Assembly (NCBI GenBank): GCA_021464415.1
Contig: CM038465.1
Span: 82,804,919-82,868,918, forward strand
From: Lonicera japonica
Taxonomy: Eukaryota > Streptophyta > Magnoliopsida > Dipsacales > Caprifoliaceae
Direction of reading: 5' to 3'
DNA: 64,000 bases
In this document: positions 58,123-64,000 of the stretch, one piece after another
How positions within the stretch are numbered: the stretch's first letter is position 1
How the letters are laid out: each line of letters begins with the position of its first letter
Program-made: the position numbers and the translations under genes
Notes under the pieces: generated by a model
Told to the model about the DNA's origin: nothing
Databases searched by the model: none
Seen by the model: the letters and a program-made list of their open reading frames with translations, nothing else

Positions 58123-61100
58123 TCAGCGTAGGAACTCTCCTAGTGAAGTGCCAACCACTTCATCAAACTCCTTGCCCAAGCTCTCTTTCACATCACCTAG
58201 CAACTGCCTCCTTTCAGCGGCAATAGAACCGAGTTGCCGGTCCAAAGTGCGCATCGGTTGCTCCAATTCTTGAATTTCCTTCATCAAAGCACTTATCCTT
58301 GCTTCCAAAGCAACCTTCTGAGTTTCAATTTCCTCCTTCTTACGCAGTAGTTTTTTCCTCAGAGTAAAAGAGAGTATCAAGCCTATCACTTTTGCTGCGA
58401 GTGGAGAGGGACTTCAAAAGACGAACCTTCTCCTCCAGATATGTAGTATCCAATTTGCTCGCATGCAATATGATCAAGGCGCTTTCCATTCGCTCAATGT
58501 CAAAGTCGCTCAGCAGCTCAATGGCAGTATCACCCATCACACCGAAGGTGTCATTAAATATACCAAGAAGGTGTGGCCTGAGTGTTGACTGACTTGCCAA
58601 AGACCGAAAGAAGGCACGGTCCTTGGTGGAAAGTTTCTGAAGAAGGTCAACTTGCACAGTGTCTTCAATTCCATTCCACATGTAAGAAAAGTCTTGCTCA
58701 TCAGCGTCGACACCTTCTTCAGTAGAATGACCAGGTTGCTCAGTCATTCCTTCATAATCCACTAGTGGAGCAGGCAGGTGAGGGTTAAAAAAAAAAGGAG
58801 GGAAACAATATGAAAAAGGTATAAGCAAAATAAATACCATGGCCACTTCCAGCTGTCGGAAGGTCGACTTGAGCAGTCTCCTCAATTTCCTTCGTCTTGT
58901 AAGAAGAATCGTCAGTTTGCTCAAGCATTCCGCCAATTTCTCTTTCAATGTTGCCTTCATAAACAACTAGGGGAGCAACGTCCGTAGAGGCTGTAAAAAA
59001 AAGTAAAAATAGAAAGGAGAAAGCATGCAGCTAAGAGTTAAAAAAAAAAGGTGAGAAAGCAATATCAAAATGTATAAGCAAATTCCCACCTGTTGGAATG
59101 CCGACTTGCGCAGTCTCCTCAAATTCCTTCCTCTTATAAGAATCCGCAGGAGTATCTGAATTCCCACCGTCGCCGGAAGAATGATTATGTCCCTCACTGA
59201 GGCCAGCCGACACATTGCCACCGTAGACAGAATTGTCATCATGTCCCTCAATCAGGCCAGTAGTCCCACCTTCATTACGGCCTTCTGAAACAACCAGTTC
59301 AGCAATAGTACGAGAATTTTTCCGCACAAGGACGCAAGCACCCTCTTCTTCCGACTAAAAAAAAGGAGGGATAACAATCAGATGAGAGCATCTCCAATAG
59401 CAATGTATAAAAACATGTGGACTAATAAATAATTGACATTTGGTTGATAAAAATTTGTTTTACAAATAAATTATACACATTGTCAGTTTTTGCTCCAATG
59501 GTTCGTACTTATAATTAAAGGGTCATTTTAAGTACCTCATTTCCAACGAAAGAAAGGAAAATTCATATACCTCCGACAAATGAACTTCCACTTCACTTGC
59601 TATTTCCTTCTCTCCTTCGGCGCCCTCACAATGTTTTCCACCGAGGTCATCTTCAGTCTGACCGGCAATGAAAGAAACTTTCTGGCTGGCTGCCTCCTTT
59701 AAAGCTTTGACCAATTCCGACAAGGGCACTTCATCATCAGGGAAAGTTTGCGACAATTTTCGGCGTTTGTCGGCCTCCATGGATACAAAAGTAGAGGCAT
59801 CTGCGTCCCTACTCTTTTGTTTCCGTTTGGAACGACCGGAAGGAGCAATTCTGTTGCCCTTGGGAACATTCTCTGCTATGTCCTTAATGAAACGGCTCCG
59901 ATGTCCTCTCCATTGCCCTTCAACTGGAAATTCTCTCAAACGGTGGAGCGTAGTTTCCGGTATTTTCACCATATCAGAAGATGCCACTTCGGGATCACTC
60001 TGAACGAATTTAATTATTTCGGCGGCTTGTAGATGCCAAAACAAAGAATAGTTAATGGTTTTCCTACCAATGGAAGTACTATCAGCAATCACGAAGGGTT
60101 CATCAAGCCGAATACATCTCTCCAGTGCTAACCTCCTAGTAAAAGCGGTCCATGCGAAATCGTGCATGCCCGAGAGAATTTCGATTTTTGCATAAGGGGC
60201 AGGAGGCGTAGGAACCACCTGGTCCCAGCCAAATTGCCTTGCAACTCTGTGAGGGTTGTAAGCCGCTGCAGAAGTCTCCAGTTCATTCAAAACAGGTACA
60301 CAGCAGCGAAGAACACAAGCAAGGGTCTTGCCGATGGTTTCACGATAAAACTGTTTGGCGCTAATTCCCGGAATATTCCTATACGACTGAACTGTTGGAC
60401 CGAAGAAATCGTGGTGAAAAAATACAGTCTTCTGATATGGCCTGAAGACAAAGTCACTTTCAACATCGATGAAATCTCCCAAATTGTTTAAGGACGAAAC
60501 ACCGTTCCACCGTAAGAACCTCAAAGGTCCTCTCTCTTCGTTGCCTTCGGCATTAACATTTAGAGGGGAAAGGGCTTCGGGTAGGAGCGTATTTGGGAAA
60601 ACTTTCATAAATAAAAGGGAGCAGAATCATTATGGGCGCGTAGCTGCCAATCGCATACCGACCCATTGAACGGCGAAAATCGGAATGGGCTCGATCGAGC
60701 CAGCTATAAAGATTGCCCAGCATAAAAGCGGCCAAAGGAACGTCACAACCTGAGGCCAGTTGAACAGCAAGAGGCACAAGAAGCTTTCGGGGGGCTTCAG
60801 CGGGCTTACCGGGCAAAATAACTCGCGAAAGAAACATAGTCAAATAAGCGACCAGATGCCATTTATGGTTACACAACTCCGATGTTTTAACCGTAGGAGT
60901 TGTGCTGCTTGAACCCACCTTCTTAGACTTCCCCTTGGCACCACCGTCAATATAACTAAACACATGTCTGACCCAAGTTTCGAAAGTAGTTTTCTTTGAC
61001 TTCTTTCCATTATCGTCAATCAGATTGCCAGCTTCCGTGTACCAGCGGTCAAACACGTCAAGAGCCTCCTTCATTCCACCAATGGAGTTTTCGTCATAAG

Positions 61101-61661
61101 GGTGCTTGGTTAAGGGGCTAACCGAAATAGCTGGCAAATATCTTCTAGTGTAATTGTGAATTCGCCTCAACCCGTGATAAAAGTATGAGTATCACAGCTC
61201 CACCGTGAAATTAGGGTTATCAGAGAATTAACAATCGCGTCCTTTTTCTCAAAATGAAAAGAACGGAAAGACTCCACTAAATGATAAATACCTGCTTTCA
61301 TCAACAGGACGCGATATGTGGAATTACTAAGGATAAAATCGGTCCACACTTCCCAGTTGTTAGTGGTTTCGCTGTAAGCATCGAATATAAGCAAAGAGTA
61401 CGGAAAATCACCACGATCCAAGGCGAAGCGTAGAACAAAAAAAGGGGGAATGAAAGAACCTTTCTCAGGCTCTAACTCGTTTTTGAGAGAAGGAACATCG
61501 GGATTAAAAGGAGAAACTTCGGATGGATCATTATTTGTGCCATCATAATCGATCAGATCATCCATGATAGTCTCGCAAGCATGAAAGAAGGGAGCAGACC
61601 TCCAACAGTTGGGTGGAGGAACATTCGGAACGTGATCTTTAGATAAAGGAATGTTGGCCAT
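58123..61661 (-). pseudogene. Plant mobile domain (PMD, aminotransferase-like) protein with coiled-coil tail, disrupted
   Basis: The start (MANIPLSKDHVPNVPPPN) is at 61661. PMD motifs include VSPFNPDVPSLKNELEPEKG, NWEVWTDFILSNSTYRVLLM, GEFTITLEDICQL, HKWHLVAYLTMFLSRVILPG and VPLAVQLASGCDVPLAAFML. PMD proteins are related to MAIN-type genome-silencing factors and are often carried by transposons. Breaks: TGA replaces the conserved Trp at 61167-61169; the frame shifts near 61100-61150 and 60560-60605, and again at an A-run near 58350. Downstream exons appear intact: to 59571, 59090-59354, 58838-58990, then from 58761. They encode a nuclear-type segment (GRSKRKQKSRD), duplicated modules and a coiled coil (KVALEARISALMKEIQELEQ). 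Several breaks make decay likelier than sequencing error, though error is possible. Confidence 0.7.
59385..59520. mobile_element. Truncated family B MITE in an intron of the PMD gene
   Basis: Begins GAGCATCTCCAATAGCAATG and includes TGACATTTGGTTGATAAAAA and TTGCTCCAATGG, words also present in the elements at 20059 and 39514. The right half is missing or rearranged. Confidence 0.55.
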
Positions 61662-63150
61662 TACGAATAAAACTATTCGGAAACAGAAGAATTTCAACGA
61701 GAACAAATTTTTATCAATTTTAGGGTTCGTTTGGTCTGGGTTTTTTTTTTCTTCTTTTTTCGACCGACCAATGAAGACGTAGAAAACTTTGATTGATGAA
61801 AAACCAGTACCTACATATTAGGTACTGTGCAAAAGGAAGTATCGAAGTAGTAGGAGAGAAGCGGAAAACAAAAGTGAAATAAGAGGTTGCAGAAGATGTA
61901 AAACAAAAAAATTGTTTAACGCATCTCCCGCAAAAATGGACTTTTAACTTGTACAAGTGGCACAAAAAAAAAATTCTTGCTGGAGGACTCTTAAAAAATA
62001 TTGTAAAGTAGGTAGTAAATTTATAGTATTAAAATTAAATAAGGTATGTTATTTTCACGTGATTTACGTAATTTGAGACTCTAGTAGAAAAATAATATAA
62101 CTTCAGTTGTAAAAATTTTAAAAAATTTTACAAAAAAAAAATGCTAGGATTGATATTCAACATGTGTTAAAATCTTATCATTTTAAAATTTACACTACCA
62201 TTGGATATGCACTAAAAAAGGAAACAAATAAAGGTTGGGTGCTCACGCGCCCAATTACAACGGGCCCACAACCTGACATAATCACATAAAAAAGCTAGTC
62301 GTCTCAAAGAAGACAGACTGGGTGCTCACGCGCCCCATTGCAGTCTTTGCATTTAATGCAAAGATTCAAAATCATTGCGCATATCTGCCTTTCTATTTTT
62401 TTTTTAAATAAGATATTGATATATTGGGACCCACCGAAAAAAAATGGTGGTGGCAAAATTGGATGGGTCATGGGGTCCCAATAACAAAACGGCACGTGTC
62501 CATTATTATTATTATTTTTTTAATCTATTTCAATCAAATGAACAAATGAAAAAGAAATTAATTTTAACCAAAGAGTGGACACCCGTAGAAGTGATTAAGT
62601 ATTGTGCATGTGAATTTTTATTAAAAAATTGACATCAACTTTCTTTCATTCATTGACAGTTTTGTTTTTCTTTCTTTTTTATTCAAAATAAAAAGTTTAA
62701 ATTTATATATTTTTCTGAAAGAGGAAAAAATTCCTCCTTATATTATATTTTACTAATTCGAGTGTTAATATCCAACTCCTTATTTATATTGATTCAATAT
62801 TTTATTTTTAAACTTTTCTTAAATTTAAAGTGTAAAAACTAATATTTTGTTTTTAAGATTTGTAAATATTTATCATATCTAGAATTTATTTTTCTCATGA
62901 TCATATGGAATTTCAAACCAAAATTATAAAATTGATGTTAATAAAAAATTATTGTGCTATAGGCACAGACAAAGCCATCATTAAATTAGAAGTCGTTGAT
63001 AGGTGAATTGAAAGGCAATGATAACCTACGCGGATGAAGTAACGTTACAGGAAGCCCGTATGACGGTTACACAGGCAGAATTAATTTAATTAATTTACTG
63101 ATCTCCTCTTGGTTATCGTGCATCTCTTCGGTTTCCAGAGTGACACCCTA
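61662..63150. other. Intergenic between divergent PMD and 63.3-kb genes
   Basis: Contains two copies of a GGGTGCTCACGCGCC(C/A) segment (62237 and 62320) and TTTGCATTTAATGCAAAG (62347-62364), an 18-bp palindrome related to the motifs upstream of the other small genes. AT-rich elsewhere. Confidence 0.45.
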
Positions 63151-63151
63151 G

Positions 63152-63178
63152 TATATAATGATGGCCCTAGTATATAAT
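63152..63178 (+). promoter_or_regulatory. Duplicated TATA region of the 63.3-kb gene
   Basis: CCCTAGTATATAAT occurs twice, 19 bases apart (63147-63160 and 63166-63179), giving two TATATAA boxes about 110 and 90 bases before the ATG. Confidence 0.55.
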
Positions 63179-63263
63179 TCCGACTACCATTCACAATTCA
63201 AACAACCCACAAACTTCCTTCTTTTCTCTACTTTCACTTTCTCTCTCCCCTAAGATAGCGATC

Positions 63264-63545
63264 ATGTCAACAAGTCCAGTCACTCCTTCGGATATTCATG
63301 TCAAGCGTGCCCAGTATATAAAATTTCTCGATGGACTTTCGGATGAATGGGCTTCCGAAAACAAAAAACTTCGAGAGCTAACTGAGAAAGAGAACCCGAA
63401 TGCTTCAGACGAAGAACGTGACGAGTTCGATAAAAAAATGAACGATGTCTTATTGAAAATAGATGGGCTGATTCAGAAGAGGCGGAAGAGAACAGACGAG
63501 ATGGATGCATTGGAACTCATGTGGGAGAATAGTAGGAAAAAATAA
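63264..63545 (+). CDS. Small charged helical protein, uncharacterised
   Basis: A single-exon 93-aa ORF with an intact frame and a plausible leader and TATA region. Composition is strongly Glu/Lys/Asp-rich with predicted helices (WASENKKLRELTEKENPNAS, DEFDKKMNDVLLKIDGLIQK, KRRKRTDEMDALELMWENSR). The KRRKR run is a possible nuclear signal. No family recognised. Resembles the other small coiled-coil genes in size, lack of introns and promoter layout but not clearly in sequence. Confidence 0.6.
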   Translation: MSTSPVTPSDIHVKRAQYIKFLDGLSDEWASENKKLRELTEKENPNASDEERDEFDKKMNDVLLKIDGLIQKRRKRTDEMDALELMWENSRKK

Positions 63546-64000
63546 ATGTTTTTTTTCTTTTTTTTAATGGTCCGCTATGTATTACTTGTTTTTTAATTAT
63601 TAATGAAAATTATCAGTAGTTTCGAGAATCTCTGGTTAAGGAGGGTGAACATCTAATTCAGTAGCCTGCAGCCATTTTGTCCGAAATTGTTTTAAAAAAC
63701 AAAAAACAAATGTTTCCCAACCATGAACTTATAGGAAATGCTTTTCAACCCACTGAACATCGTTTTACACAATAATTTTAGGGTGATTTTATTTCTGTCC
63801 ACCATATCTCGAAGTTAATCCGCGTTATTAAGTTAATCCACGTAGCCTATTAAATTAATCCACGATTGTGGATAAACTGAAAAAAAATATATTATTGATT
63901 CAATTTTATAAATATTATTTATTAATGATTTCATTTTAAAAAATCCACTAGATGTAATGCTATAAATTAATTCCGCCCAGTTTTGTAATATTGTATGTTT
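63546..64000. other. 3' flank of the 63.3-kb gene and intergenic DNA
   Basis: AT-rich. AAGTTAATCCRCG is repeated near 63812-63865. No gene. Confidence 0.4.

Overview
The window is nuclear DNA from a flowering plant, probably a core eudicot and possibly an asterid. The evidence is spliced genes with GT/AG introns, very AT-rich intergenic DNA full of small inverted-repeat transposons (MITEs), and a conserved plant gene block. I saw no rRNA, CRISPR or bacterial features, and no tRNA gene apart from a tRNA-derived SINE.

0-23.5 kb, conserved core. Three recognisable genes lie here: ASY1, a 22-exon meiotic HORMA-domain axis protein (+); a two-exon REF/SRPP lipid-droplet-associated protein (+); and an F-box/Sel1/MYND zinc-finger protein (-). 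Their Arabidopsis counterparts are neighbours (At1g67370, At1g67360, At1g67340), so this looks like an ancestral microsyntenic block expanded by transposons. The REF gene is rearranged at both ends: 47-bp repeats and a duplicated start-codon segment at the 5' end, and an in-frame 150-bp duplication across the stop codon at the 3' end.

23.5-47 kb, transposon desert. No intact gene was found. It holds a decayed CACTA/En-Spm transposase with subterminal palindromic repeats, a Helitron-like 3' end, several families of short terminal-inverted-repeat (TIR) elements with TTA/TAA or 8-bp target-site duplications, microsatellites, and two GC-richer islands with many ACGT-core motifs but no ORF.

47-51 kb. 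Three small genes: a four-exon orphan gene (+), a GRF zinc-finger protein with a C-terminal membrane segment (-), and a Lys-rich nuclear-type small protein (-).

51-54.2 kb. A short TIR element with palindromic GGTTGT..ACC repeats, a satellite-like array that has incorporated a SINE fragment, and a very long ATT/ACT microsatellite.

54.2-63.6 kb. Four short ORFs predicted to be Glu/Lys/Arg-rich and mostly coiled-coil (three with good TATA boxes) surround a broken plant-mobile-domain (PMD, aminotransferase-like) gene that also has a coiled-coil tail and tandemly duplicated exons. Several share a GCATTTAATG / CACGTGGC upstream signature. This cluster of apparently lineage-restricted genes is the least explained part of the window.

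All exon boundaries were read by eye from splice consensus and family similarity; no alignment or expression data were available.
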